Under the pieces are notes generated by a model that worked only from the letters and a program-made list of their open reading frames with translations, searched no databases and had not been told where the DNA came from. A DNA stretch of 64,000 nucleotides, from positions 113,480,723 through 113,544,722 of the forward strand of contig CP136063.1 of NCBI GenBank assembly GCA_032622095.1. Reading direction: 5' to 3'. Shown here one piece after another: positions 10,359-22,443 of the stretch. The position numbers and the translations under genes were made by a program. How positions within the stretch are numbered: the stretch's first letter is position 1; every line of letters begins with the position of its first letter. The stretch comes from Siphonodentalium dalli (lineage: Eukaryota > Mollusca > Scaphopoda > Gadilida > Siphonodentaliidae).

Positions 10359-11253
10359 ATAGCCCGCTTTTTCGCGGAATAATTGTAACACCCTACATTT
10401 TTTCAGAATTGCCCATGAATGAAAAAAATGTGTTCAAAAATAATATCACTTCTGTGGTTCTTTATTTATCACACACAATTTAACCCCACTCTCTGTAACA
10501 CATTATTCATCAAAAAAGCACATTTTTCCACCACAAGTCATATTCAGGCCCCATTTTCACACAGTTTTTGGGGTCTGGTGTTGCAAACTTGGATCAGCTA
10601 TGGAAGACTGTACAAGATCCTTTCCATGAGAGAACTTCTGGTGATGTGAGGTCATTGAGTCCAGATCTGATCAGCTGAGCATCAAGCACATGACTTTATC
10701 AGCACATGGAAGACTAAAATATGACATTTTCAGGTCTGCAAGGGTGATCCAAGATAACTGGATGTGGGTGTATATTGAATTAGTTGAACAAAGATATGCT
10801 CTCTTTGAAATGCTGAAGCATTTTCTTAAATGTGTCCAAGTTTTAGTGCTATTAACCTTCAAATGGCCATACCCACCAGTGAAAATGAGACACTTTTATT
10901 ATATATATCTGTATATCACTGGCTATAAAATCCAAAATACTTGTTAGATTAGCTTCTTATAACAATTGGTATGTGTGTCATTGACATGCTCATGTAATGG
11001 GTAATTTGCATTATCATGTGACAATTACCACCTTGAATTTTTTTGAAAATACCTTGAAAAATTGGCATTTTTTATGAAAAATCATACCATTTTTTTGGCC
11101 GATGGAAGTGAAAGAAGACATCAGCAGCAAGAATAGCCACACCATGCATGGGAGATTCATTGGACTGAAAGACCAGGCTGTGAAAAATGCATTAAAATAC
11201 TTTAAAGTGACTCCCAGGAATCAAAAATGCCAAAAAGTTCATTTTTCCCTTTA

Positions 11254-11704
11254 GGTTACACTGGTGTAAATGTTTTCCATAGGCCTCAGTGCTAACGTTT
11301 TAGCGTATGCTGTTGGCTATATGAACCATGGGTCCAATTTTTTTTTTTAATCTGAAAAATTGACATTTCGGGAAACTTTTTACACAAAAAAATCATATCT
11401 GTCTAGCAGGGAATTCGCCTTTAAATCTTGTGTTTTCGTAACTAGTGTCAGATCCGCATAAAAAAATACTGTCATATTTTAGACCACACCAACAAATTCA
11501 AACTTCACTACAAAGGGTTAATTCCTGTGCCAATGGCTATCTTACCTATGGGAAATCATAGGGAAGAGGTGTGATGATTTTTTTATGCAAAAAGCACACA
11601 AGGCTATTGACCAATCAGGGCCCAGTGTCTATTTTATTCTCTCCTATATATTCCTCCCGCATCCGCTAGAGGTCTCTCCGAGCCTTATTTACACCAGTGT
11701 AACC
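11254..11704 (+). mobile_element. 451-bp TIR element, copy 5
   Basis: Closes unit 10356-11708. Standard ends and flanks. First of four consecutive occupied units. Confidence 0.93.
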
Positions 11705-12606
11705 TAAAGCGATAGCCCGCTTTTTCGCGGAATAATTGTAACACCCTACATTTTTTCAGAATTGCCCATGAATGAAAAAAATGTGTTCAAAAATAATATC
11801 ACTTCTGTGGTTCTTTATTTATCACACACAATTTAACCCCACTCTCTGTAACACATTATTCATCAAAAAAGCACATTTTTCCACCACAAGTCATATTCAG
11901 GCCCCATTTTCACACAGTTTTTGGGGTCTGGTGTTGCAAACTTGGATCAGCTATGGAAGACTGTACAAGATCCTTTCCATGAGAGAACTTCTGGTGATGT
12001 GAGGTCATTGAGTCCAGATCTGATCAGCTGAGCATCAAGCACATGACTTTATCAGCACATGGAAGACTAAAATATGACATTTTCAGGTCTGCAAGGGTGA
12101 TCCAAGATAACTGGATGTGGGTGTATATTGAATTAGTTGAACAAAGATATGCTCTCTTTGAAATGCTGAAGCATTTTCTTAAATGTGTCCAAGTTTTAGT
12201 GCTATTAACCTTCAAATGGCCATACCCACCAGTGAAAATGAGACACTTTTATTATATATATCTGTATATCACTGGCTATAAAATCCAAAATACTTGTTAG
12301 ATTAGCTTCTTATAACAATTGGTATGTGTGTCATTGACATGCTCATGTAATGGGTAATTTGCATTATCATGTGACAATTACCACCTTGAATTTTTTTGAA
12401 AATACCTTGAAAAATTGGCATTTTTTATGAAAAATCATACCATTTTTTTGGCCGATGGAAGTGAAAGAAGACATCAGCAGCAAGAATAGCCACACCATGC
12501 ATGGGAGATTCATTGGACTGAAAGACCAGGCTGTGAAAAATGCATTAAAATACTTTAAAGTGACTCCCAGGAATCAAAAATGCCAAAAAGTTCATTTTTC
12601 CCTTTA

Positions 12607-13057
12607 GGTTACACTGGTGTAAATGTTTTCCATAGGCCTCAGTGCTAACGTTTTAGCGTATGCTGTTGGCTATATGAACCATGGGTCCAATTTTTTTTTT
12701 TAATCTGAAAAATTGACATTTCGGGAAACTTTTTACACAAAAAAATCATATCTGTCTAGCAGGGAATTCGCCTTTAAATCTTGTGTTTTCGTAACTAGTG
12801 TCAGATCCGCATAAAAAAATACTGTCATATTTTAGACCACACCAACAAATTCAAACTTCACTACAAAGGGTTAATTCCTGTGCCAATGGCTATCTTACCT
12901 ATGGGAAATCATAGGGAAGAGGTGTGATGATTTTTTTATGCAAAAAGCACACAAGGCTATTGACCAATCAGGGCCCAGTGTCTATTTTATTCTCTCCTAT
13001 ATATTCCTCCCGCATCCGCTAGAGGTCTCTCCGAGCCTTATTTACACCAGTGTAACC
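12607..13057 (+). mobile_element. 451-bp TIR element, copy 6
   Basis: Closes unit 11709-13061; standard ends and flanks. Confidence 0.93.
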
Positions 13058-13959
13058 TAAAGCGATAGCCCGCTTTTTCGCGGAATAATTGTAACACCCT
13101 ACATTTTTTCAGAATTGCCCATGAATGAAAAAAATGTGTTCAAAAATAATATCACTTCTGTGGTTCTTTATTTATCACACACAATTTAACCCCACTCTCT
13201 GTAACACATTATTCATCAAAAAAGCACATTTTTCCACCACAAGTCATATTCAGGCCCCATTTTCACACAGTTTTTGGGGTCTGGTGTTGCAAACTTGGAT
13301 CAGCTATGGAAGACTGTACAAGATCCTTTCCATGAGAGAACTTCTGGTGATGTGAGGTCATTGAGTCCAGATCTGATCAGCTGAGCATCAAGCACATGAC
13401 TTTATCAGCACATGGAAGACTAAAATATGACATTTTCAGGTCTGCAAGGGTGATCCAAGATAACTGGATGTGGGTGTATATTGAATTAGTTGAACAAAGA
13501 TATGCTCTCTTTGAAATGCTGAAGCATTTTCTTAAATGTGTCCAAGTTTTAGTGCTATTAACCTTCAAATGGCCATACCCACCAGTGAAAATGAGACACT
13601 TTTATTATATATATCTGTATATCACTGGCTATAAAATCCAAAATACTTGTTAGATTAGCTTCTTATAACAATTGGTATGTGTGTCATTGACATGCTCATG
13701 TAATGGGTAATTTGCATTATCATGTGACAATTACCACCTTGAATTTTTTTGAAAATACCTTGAAAAATTGGCATTTTTTATGAAAAATCATACCATTTTT
13801 TTGGCCGATGGAAGTGAAAGAAGACATCAGCAGCAAGAATAGCCACACCATGCATGGGAGATTCATTGGACTGAAAGACCAGGCTGTGAAAAATGCATTA
13901 AAATACTTTAAAGTGACTCCCAGGAATCAAAAATGCCAAAAAGTTCATTTTTCCCTTTA

Positions 13960-14410
13960 GGTTACACTGGTGTAAATGTTTTCCATAGGCCTCAGTGCTA
14001 ACGTTTTAGCGTATGCTGTTGGCTATATGAACCATGGGTCCAATTTTTTTTTTTAATCTGAAAAATTGACATTTCGGGAAACTTTTTACACAAAAAAATC
14101 ATATCTGTCTAGCAGGGAATTCGCCTTTAAATCTTGTGTTTTCGTAACTAGTGTCAGATCCGCATAAAAAAATACTGTCATATTTTAGACCACACCAACA
14201 AATTCAAACTTCACTACAAAGGGTTAATTCCTGTGCCAATGGCTATCTTACCTATGGGAAATCATAGGGAAGAGGTGTGATGATTTTTTTATGCAAAAAG
14301 CACACAAGGCTATTGACCAATCAGGGCCCAGTGTCTATTTTATTCTCTCCTATATATTCCTCCCGCATCCGCTAGAGGTCTCTCCGAGCCTTATTTACAC
14401 CAGTGTAACC
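13960..14410 (+). mobile_element. 451-bp TIR element, copy 7
   Basis: Closes unit 13062-14414; standard ends and flanks. Confidence 0.93.
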
Positions 14411-15312
14411 TAAAGCGATAGCCCGCTTTTTCGCGGAATAATTGTAACACCCTACATTTTTTCAGAATTGCCCATGAATGAAAAAAATGTGTTCAAAAAT
14501 AATATCACTTCTGTGGTTCTTTATTTATCACACACAATTTAACCCCACTCTCTGTAACACATTATTCATCAAAAAAGCACATTTTTCCACCACAAGTCAT
14601 ATTCAGGCCCCATTTTCACACAGTTTTTGGGGTCTGGTGTTGCAAACTTGGATCAGCTATGGAAGACTGTACAAGATCCTTTCCATGAGAGAACTTCTGG
14701 TGATGTGAGGTCATTGAGTCCAGATCTGATCAGCTGAGCATCAAGCACATGACTTTATCAGCACATGGAAGACTAAAATATGACATTTTCAGGTCTGCAA
14801 GGGTGATCCAAGATAACTGGATGTGGGTGTATATTGAATTAGTTGAACAAAGATATGCTCTCTTTGAAATGCTGAAGCATTTTCTTAAATGTGTCCAAGT
14901 TTTAGTGCTATTAACCTTCAAATGGCCATACCCACCAGTGAAAATGAGACACTTTTATTATATATATCTGTATATCACTGGCTATAAAATCCAAAATACT
15001 TGTTAGATTAGCTTCTTATAACAATTGGTATGTGTGTCATTGACATGCTCATGTAATGGGTAATTTGCATTATCATGTGACAATTACCACCTTGAATTTT
15101 TTTGAAAATACCTTGAAAAATTGGCATTTTTTATGAAAAATCATACCATTTTTTTGGCCGATGGAAGTGAAAGAAGACATCAGCAGCAAGAATAGCCACA
15201 CCATGCATGGGAGATTCATTGGACTGAAAGACCAGGCTGTGAAAAATGCATTAAAATACTTTAAAGTGACTCCCAGGAATCAAAAATGCCAAAAAGTTCA
15301 TTTTTCCCTTTA

Positions 15313-15763
15313 GGTTACACTGGTGTAAATGTTTTCCATAGGCCTCAGTGCTAACGTTTTAGCGTATGCTGTTGGCTATATGAACCATGGGTCCAATTTT
15401 TTTTTTTAATCTGAAAAATTGACATTTCGGGAAACTTTTTACACAAAAAAATCATATCTGTCTAGCAGGGAATTCGCCTTTAAATCTTGTGTTTTCGTAA
15501 CTAGTGTCAGATCCGCATAAAAAAATACTGTCATATTTTAGACCACACCAACAAATTCAAACTTCACTACAAAGGGTTAATTCCTGTGCCAATGGCTATC
15601 TTACCTATGGGAAATCATAGGGAAGAGGTGTGATGATTTTTTTATGCAAAAAGCACACAAGGCTATTGACCAATCAGGGCCCAGTGTCTATTTTATTCTC
15701 TCCTATATATTCCTCCCGCATCCGCTAGAGGTCTCTCCGAGCCTTATTTACACCAGTGTAACC
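15313..15763 (+). mobile_element. 451-bp TIR element, copy 8
   Basis: Closes unit 14415-15767; standard ends and flanks. Confidence 0.93.
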
Positions 15764-16658
15764 TAAAGCGATAGCCCGCTTTTTCGCGGAATAATTGTAA
15801 CACCCTACATTTTTTCAGAATTGCCCATGAATGAAAAAAATGTGTTCAAAAATAATATCACTTCTGTGGTTCTTTATTTATCACACACAATTTAACCCCA
15901 CTCTCTGTAACACATTATTCATCAAAAAAGCACATTTTTCCACCACAAGTCATATTCAGGCCCCATTTTCACACAGTTTTTGGGGTCTGGTGTTGCAAAC
16001 TTGGATCAGCTATGGAAGACTGTACAAGATCCTTTCCATGAGAGAACTTCTGGTGATGTGAGGTCATTGAGTCCAGATCTGATCAGCTGAGCATCAAGCA
16101 CATGACTTTATCAGCACATGGAAGACTAAAATATGACATTTTCAGGTCTGCAAGGGTGATCCAAGATAACTGGATGTGGGTGTATATTGAATTAGTTGAA
16201 CAAAGATATGCTCTCTTTGAAATGCTGAAGCATTTTCTTAAATGTGTCCAAGTTTTAGTGCTATTAACCTTCAAATGGCCATACCCACCAGTGAAAATGA
16301 GACACTTTTATTATATATATCTGTATATCACTGGCTATAAAATCCAAAATACTTGTTAGATTAGCTTCTTATAACAATTGGTATGTGTGTCATTGACATG
16401 CTCATGTAATGGGTAATTTGCATTATCATGTGACAATTACCACCTTGAATTTTTTTGAAAATACCTTGAAAAATTGGCATTTTTTATGAAAAATCATACC
16501 ATTTTTTTGGCCGATGGAAGTGAAAGAAGACATCAGCAGCAAGAATAGCCACACCATGCATGGGAGATTCATTGGACTGAAAGACCAGGCTGTGAAAAAT
16601 GCATTAAAATACTTTAAAGTGACTCCCAGGAATCAAAAATGCCAAAAAGTTCATTTTT

Positions 16659-16669
16659 CCCTTTAAGCG
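16659..16669 (+). other. Empty insertion site, type B CCCTTTAAGCG
   Basis: Junction of short unit 15768-16666 (899 bp). One A fewer than the clean site. Confidence 0.9.
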
Positions 16670-17564
16670 ATAGCCCGCTTTTTCGCGGAATAATTGTAAC
16701 ACCCTACATTTTTTCAGAATTGCCCATGAATGAAAAAAATGTGTTCAAAAATAATATCACTTCTGTGGTTCTTTATTTATCACACACAATTTAACCCCAC
16801 TCTCTGTAACACATTATTCATCAAAAAAGCACATTTTTCCACCACAAGTCATATTCAGGCCCCATTTTCACACAGTTTTTGGGGTCTGGTGTTGCAAACT
16901 TGGATCAGCTATGGAAGACTGTACAAGATCCTTTCCATGAGAGAACTTCTGGTGATGTGAGGTCATTGAGTCCAGATCTGATCAGCTGAGCATCAAGCAC
17001 ATGACTTTATCAGCACATGGAAGACTAAAATATGACATTTTCAGGTCTGCAAGGGTGATCCAAGATAACTGGATGTGGGTGTATATTGAATTAGTTGAAC
17101 AAAGATATGCTCTCTTTGAAATGCTGAAGCATTTTCTTAAATGTGTCCAAGTTTTAGTGCTATTAACCTTCAAATGGCCATACCCACCAGTGAAAATGAG
17201 ACACTTTTATTATATATATCTGTATATCACTGGCTATAAAATCCAAAATACTTGTTAGATTAGCTTCTTATAACAATTGGTATGTGTGTCATTGACATGC
17301 TCATGTAATGGGTAATTTGCATTATCATGTGACAATTACCACCTTGAATTTTTTTGAAAATACCTTGAAAAATTGGCATTTTTTATGAAAAATCATACCA
17401 TTTTTTTGGCCGATGGAAGTGAAAGAAGACATCAGCAGCAAGAATAGCCACACCATGCATGGGAGATTCATTGGACTGAAAGACCAGGCTGTGAAAAATG
17501 CATTAAAATACTTTAAAGTGACTCCCAGGAATCAAAAATGCCAAAAAGTTCATTTTTCCCTTTA

Positions 17565-18015
17565 GGTTACACTGGTGTAAATGTTTTCCATAGGCCTCAG
17601 TGCTAACGTTTTAGCGTATGCTGTTGGCTATATGAACCATGGGTCCAATTTTTTTTTTTAATCTGAAAAATTGACATTTCGGGAAACTTTTTACACAAAA
17701 AAATCATATCTGTCTAGCAGGGAATTCGCCTTTAAATCTTGTGTTTTCGTAACTAGTGTCAGATCCGCATAAAAAAATACTGTCATATTTTAGACCACAC
17801 CAACAAATTCAAACTTCACTACAAAGGGTTAATTCCTGTGCCAATGGCTATCTTACCTATGGGAAATCATAGGGAAGAGGTGTGATGATTTTTTTATGCA
17901 AAAAGCACACAAGGCTATTGACCAATCAGGGCCCAGTGTCTATTTTATTCTCTCCTATATATTCCTCCCGCATCCGCTAGAGGTCTCTCCGAGCCTTATT
18001 TACACCAGTGTAACC
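17565..18015 (+). mobile_element. 451-bp TIR element, copy 9
   Basis: Closes unit 16667-18019; standard ends and flanks. Confidence 0.93.
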
Positions 18016-18917
18016 TAAAGCGATAGCCCGCTTTTTCGCGGAATAATTGTAACACCCTACATTTTTTCAGAATTGCCCATGAATGAAAAAAATGTGTTCA
18101 AAAATAATATCACTTCTGTGGTTCTTTATTTATCACACACAATTTAACCCCACTCTCTGTAACACATTATTCATCAAAAAAGCACATTTTTCCACCACAA
18201 GTCATATTCAGGCCCCATTTTCACACAGTTTTTGGGGTCTGGTGTTGCAAACTTGGATCAGCTATGGAAGACTGTACAAGATCCTTTCCATGAGAGAACT
18301 TCTGGTGATGTGAGGTCATTGAGTCCAGATCTGATCAGCTGAGCATCAAGCACATGACTTTATCAGCACATGGAAGACTAAAATATGACATTTTCAGGTC
18401 TGCAAGGGTGATCCAAGATAACTGGATGTGGGTGTATATTGAATTAGTTGAACAAAGATATGCTCTCTTTGAAATGCTGAAGCATTTTCTTAAATGTGTC
18501 CAAGTTTTAGTGCTATTAACCTTCAAATGGCCATACCCACCAGTGAAAATGAGACACTTTTATTATATATATCTGTATATCACTGGCTATAAAATCCAAA
18601 ATACTTGTTAGATTAGCTTCTTATAACAATTGGTATGTGTGTCATTGACATGCTCATGTAATGGGTAATTTGCATTATCATGTGACAATTACCACCTTGA
18701 ATTTTTTTGAAAATACCTTGAAAAATTGGCATTTTTTATGAAAAATCATACCATTTTTTTGGCCGATGGAAGTGAAAGAAGACATCAGCAGCAAGAATAG
18801 CCACACCATGCATGGGAGATTCATTGGACTGAAAGACCAGGCTGTGAAAAATGCATTAAAATACTTTAAAGTGACTCCCAGGAATCAAAAATGCCAAAAA
18901 GTTCATTTTTCCCTTTA

Positions 18918-19368
18918 GGTTACACTGGTGTAAATGTTTTCCATAGGCCTCAGTGCTAACGTTTTAGCGTATGCTGTTGGCTATATGAACCATGGGTCCA
19001 ATTTTTTTTTTTAATCTGAAAAATTGACATTTCGGGAAACTTTTTACACAAAAAAATCATATCTGTCTAGCAGGGAATTCGCCTTTAAATCTTGTGTTTT
19101 CGTAACTAGTGTCAGATCCGCATAAAAAAATACTGTCATATTTTAGACCACACCAACAAATTCAAACTTCACTACAAAGGGTTAATTCCTGTGCCAATGG
19201 CTATCTTACCTATGGGAAATCATAGGGAAGAGGTGTGATGATTTTTTTATGCAAAAAGCACACAAGGCTATTGACCAATCAGGGCCCAGTGTCTATTTTA
19301 TTCTCTCCTATATATTCCTCCCGCATCCGCTAGAGGTCTCTCCGAGCCTTATTTACACCAGTGTAACC
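18918..19368 (+). mobile_element. 451-bp TIR element, copy 10
   Basis: Closes unit 18020-19372; standard ends and flanks. Confidence 0.93.
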
Positions 19369-20263
19369 TAAAGCGATAGCCCGCTTTTTCGCGGAATAAT
19401 TGTAACACCCTACATTTTTTCAGAATTGCCCATGAATGAAAAAAATGTGTTCAAAAATAATATCACTTCTGTGGTTCTTTATTTATCACACACAATTTAA
19501 CCCCACTCTCTGTAACACATTATTCATCAAAAAAGCACATTTTTCCACCACAAGTCATATTCAGGCCCCATTTTCACACAGTTTTTGGGGTCTGGTGTTG
19601 CAAACTTGGATCAGCTATGGAAGACTGTACAAGATCCTTTCCATGAGAGAACTTCTGGTGATGTGAGGTCATTGAGTCCAGATCTGATCAGCTGAGCATC
19701 AAGCACATGACTTTATCAGCACATGGAAGACTAAAATATGACATTTTCAGGTCTGCAAGGGTGATCCAAGATAACTGGATGTGGGTGTATATTGAATTAG
19801 TTGAACAAAGATATGCTCTCTTTGAAATGCTGAAGCATTTTCTTAAATGTGTCCAAGTTTTAGTGCTATTAACCTTCAAATGGCCATACCCACCAGTGAA
19901 AATGAGACACTTTTATTATATATATCTGTATATCACTGGCTATAAAATCCAAAATACTTGTTAGATTAGCTTCTTATAACAATTGGTATGTGTGTCATTG
20001 ACATGCTCATGTAATGGGTAATTTGCATTATCATGTGACAATTACCACCTTGAATTTTTTTGAAAATACCTTGAAAAATTGGCATTTTTTATGAAAAATC
20101 ATACCATTTTTTTGGCCGATGGAAGTGAAAGAAGACATCAGCAGCAAGAATAGCCACACCATGCATGGGAGATTCATTGGACTGAAAGACCAGGCTGTGA
20201 AAAATGCATTAAAATACTTTAAAGTGACTCCCAGGAATCAAAAATGCCAAAAAGTTCATTTTT

Positions 20264-20274
20264 CCCTTTAAGCG
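20264..20274 (+). other. Empty insertion site, type B CCCTTTAAGCG
   Basis: Junction of short unit 19373-20271 (899 bp), just upstream of the unit that received the foldback element. Confidence 0.9.
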
Positions 20275-20408
20275 ATAGCCCGCTTTTTCGCGGAATAATT
20301 GTAACACCCTACATTTTTTCAGAATTGCCCATGAATGAAAAAAATGTGTTCAAAAATAATATCACTTCTGTGGTTCTTTATTTATCACACACAATTTAAC
20401 CCCACTCT

Positions 20409-20417
20409 CTGTAACAC
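20409..20417 (+). repeat. Left target site duplication CTGTAACAC
   Basis: Normal satellite sequence followed at once by the foreign GGTGTCAG end. Matched by 21683-21691. Confidence 0.93.
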
Positions 20418-20434
20418 GGTGTCAGACCGGTTTT

Positions 20435-20706
20435 CCGAAGACCTATTACTACGAAGGCCCACAGCTCCGAAGACCCGATTCTCCGACGGCCCACAACTCC
20501 GAAGACCCGATTCTCCGACGGCCCACAACTCCGAAGACCCGATTCTCCGACGGCCCATAACTCCGAAGATCCGATTCTCCGAAAGCCCATAACTCCGAAG
20601 GGCCGATTCTCCGAAGACCTATAACTCCGAAGACCTATAACTCCGAAGGGCCGATTCTCCGACGGCCCATAACTCCGAAGGTCCGATTCTCCGAAGGTCC
20701 GATTCT
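20435..20706 (+). repeat. Left-arm 16-bp subrepeat array, 17 copies
   Basis: Seventeen 16-bp subrepeats with no indel, each starting CCGA (second copy ACGA). Two flavours alternate irregularly: one ending in CGATTCT and one ending in CATAACT or a close variant. Because 16 is not a multiple of three, ORFs through it only cycle every 48 bp and are not genes. Confidence 0.93.
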
Positions 20707-20758
20707 CCGAAGATTTTGTTTTATCGGGGTATTATCGTTTACTAAATAGTGTACAGTC

Positions 20759-20946
20759 CAGTGGCGAAGCCAAGGGGTCCCAAAATTCCCATTGCCCCCA
20801 TTAAACCTCTACTTGCTATTTCAGACAATATGGGCCCCTACCAAAACATGTCCAATGTCATGTAAACGCCCGGAAATCGTTCATGGGGCATCAAAATATT
20901 CAAACTTTTCCTATACAGGCTAAATGGGAATCCCGGCCCGCCACTG
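20759..20946 (+). repeat. Inner left module bounded by CAGTGGCG and CGCCACTG
   Basis: A 188-bp module with 8-bp perfect inverted ends. Its flank GTGTACAGTC also occurs inverted next to the right module, so the module was present before the arms were duplicated as an inverted pair. CAGTGGCG-type ends recall hAT-type short elements, but this is only a resemblance. No direct duplication flanks it. Confidence 0.65.
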
Positions 20947-21097
20947 ACTATACACCAGATACTATAACGTTACGTTGGCCCATGAGATGCCAGAGTAAAA
21001 TGTACAGGGGTGAACGGGGAAGAACTTGTCGCCCCTGTGCATGTTAGGCTACTCTGACATTCTTGCAGCGTTTCGTTATAATATACCCGGTGCACAC
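20947..21097. repeat. Central part of the foldback, diverged inverted halves
   Basis: TATAACG on the left (near 20964) and its complement CGTTATA on the right (near 21074), TGCCAGAGTA versus the inverse of TACTCTGACA, and ACAGGGG (21004-21010) versus CCCCTGT (21032-21038) show that the inverted arms continue to a small loop centred near 21021. No gene is seen here. Confidence 0.75.
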
Positions 21098-21384
21098 CAG
21101 TGGCGGAGCCAGGGTTCCCATTTAGGGGTGCACATTAATTAGCATATGTGGGGGATATGTGGGGGATATATCATGCATATGATATGCCGAAAGCATATCA
21201 CGAAGGCCTGATTTGGGGAGCGCATACATGGGAGGGGTCGCCCCAATCGTTGGTCCGGGGGGCTCCCCTGGGCAGGAACACTGTGAATATTTGAATGCCT
21301 AGGAGGGATTTCCTGACGTTTACATGACATTTGACATGTTTTTTGGGGGCGGTCTTCCCTCGGGCCCCATTGACCCCGCCACTG
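21098..21384 (-). repeat. Inner right module bounded by CAGTGGCG and CGCCACTG
   Basis: 287-bp inverted counterpart of 20759-20946. Both share a block with ACATGTCNAATGTCATGTAA in opposite orientation. The right module is about 100 bp longer, with a direct duplication of ATATGTGGGGG (21144-21154 and 21155-21165) and a GC-rich stretch around 21235-21270. Confidence 0.65.
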
Positions 21385-21420
21385 GACTGTACACTATTTA
21401 ATAAGCGATAAAACGTGATC

Positions 21421-21660
21421 TTCGGAGAATCGGACCTTCGGAGAATCGGACCTTCGGAGAATCGGCCCTTCGGAGTTATAGACCTTCGGAGTTATGGGCG
21501 TTCGGAGTTATAGGCCTTCGGAGTTATGGGCTTTCGGAGTTATGGGTCTTCGAAGTTATGGGATTTCGGAGAATCGGGACTTCGGAGTTATGGGCTTTCG
21601 GAGAATCGGGGCGTCGGAGAATCTGACATTCGGAGAATCGGACCTTCGGAGTTATGGGTC
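21421..21660 (-). repeat. Right-arm 16-bp subrepeat array, 15 copies
   Basis: Fifteen inverted 16-bp subrepeats starting TTCGG (one GTCGG, one TTCGA), in the flavours AGAATCGG and AGTTATGG. The flavour order differs from the left arm, so the arms expanded or were reshuffled independently. Confidence 0.92.
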
Positions 21661-21682
21661 TTCGGAAAAACGCTACGTAACC

Positions 21683-21691
21683 CTGTAACAC
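21683..21691 (+). repeat. Right target site duplication CTGTAACAC
   Basis: Identical to 20409-20417. The base before it differs (C here, T on the left), so the duplication is exactly 9 bp. The satellite resumes with ATTATTCATC. Confidence 0.93.
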
Positions 21692-22443
21692 ATTATTCAT
21701 CAAAAAAGCACATTTTTCCACCACAAGTCATATTCAGGCCCCATTTTCACACAGTTTTTGGGGTCTGGTGTTGCAAACTTGGATCAGCTATGGAAGACTG
21801 TACAAGATCCTTTCCATGAGAGAACTTCTGGTGATGTGAGGTCATTGAGTCCAGATCTGATCAGCTGAGCATCAAGCACATGACTTTATCAGCACATGGA
21901 AGACTAAAATATGACATTTTCAGGTCTGCAAGGGTGATCCAAGATAACTGGATGTGGGTGTATATTGAATTAGTTGAACAAAGATATGCTCTCTTTGAAA
22001 TGCTGAAGCATTTTCTTAAATGTGTCCAAGTTTTAGTGCTATTAACCTTCAAATGGCCATACCCACCAGTGAAAATGAGACACTTTTATTATATATATCT
22101 GTATATCACTGGCTATAAAATCCAAAATACTTGTTAGATTAGCTTCTTATAACAATTGGTATGTGTGTCATTGACATGCTCATGTAATGGGTAATTTGCA
22201 TTATCATGTGACAATTACCACCTTGAATTTTTTTGAAAATACCTTGAAAAATTGGCATTTTTTATGAAAAATCATACCATTTTTTTGGCCGATGGAAGTG
22301 AAAGAAGACATCAGCAGCAAGAATAGCCACACCATGCATGGGAGATTCATTGGACTGAAAGACCAGGCTGTGAAAAATGCATTAAAATACTTTAAAGTGA
22401 CTCCCAGGAATCAAAAATGCCAAAAAGTTCATTTTTCCCTTTA
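21692..22443 (+). repeat. Satellite body resuming after the foldback
   Basis: Continuation of the interrupted unit from ATTATTCATC to the CCCTTTA before the next MITE. No difference from the reference body was noticed. Confidence 0.93.

Larger units (their letters stand above)
20418..21682 (+). mobile_element. Foldback DNA transposon, non-autonomous, 1,265 bp
   Basis: The element interrupts unit 20272-22900 and is flanked by perfect 9-bp copies of CTGTAACAC; the unit regains its normal sequence when the element and one copy are removed. The outer 26 bases on the left (GGTGTCAGACCG...) and the inverted right end (GGTTACGTAGCG...) agree at about 19 positions, including TTTTCCGAAGACC. Inside the ends are 16-bp subrepeat arrays, then a homologous inner domain on both sides, then a centre near 21021, so nearly all of it can fold into one hairpin with diverged arms. 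No transposase ORF is present. The 9-bp duplication fits MULE or Merlin-type transposases; an 8-bp hAT or P-type duplication with one chance base is also possible. The modular arms resemble sea urchin TU and Drosophila FB elements as I remember them. Confidence 0.9.

Noticed and set aside
20335-20592. Arginine, proline and serine-rich ORFs through the foldback arms (20335-20592, 20396-20590 -, 21494-21688, 21524-21724 -, 21526-21819)
   Set aside because: They are translations of the 16-bp subrepeats (cycle of 48 bp) running into satellite sequence; open on both strands at once, hence not genes.
20435-20706. CRISPR-like regular repeats
   Set aside because: The 16-bp repeats are contiguous, without spacers, inside a eukaryotic foldback transposon arm.
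21139-21330. 63-codon minus-strand ORF inside the foldback right module
   Set aside because: No recognisable domain, lies inside the hairpin arm and has no counterpart in the left arm.
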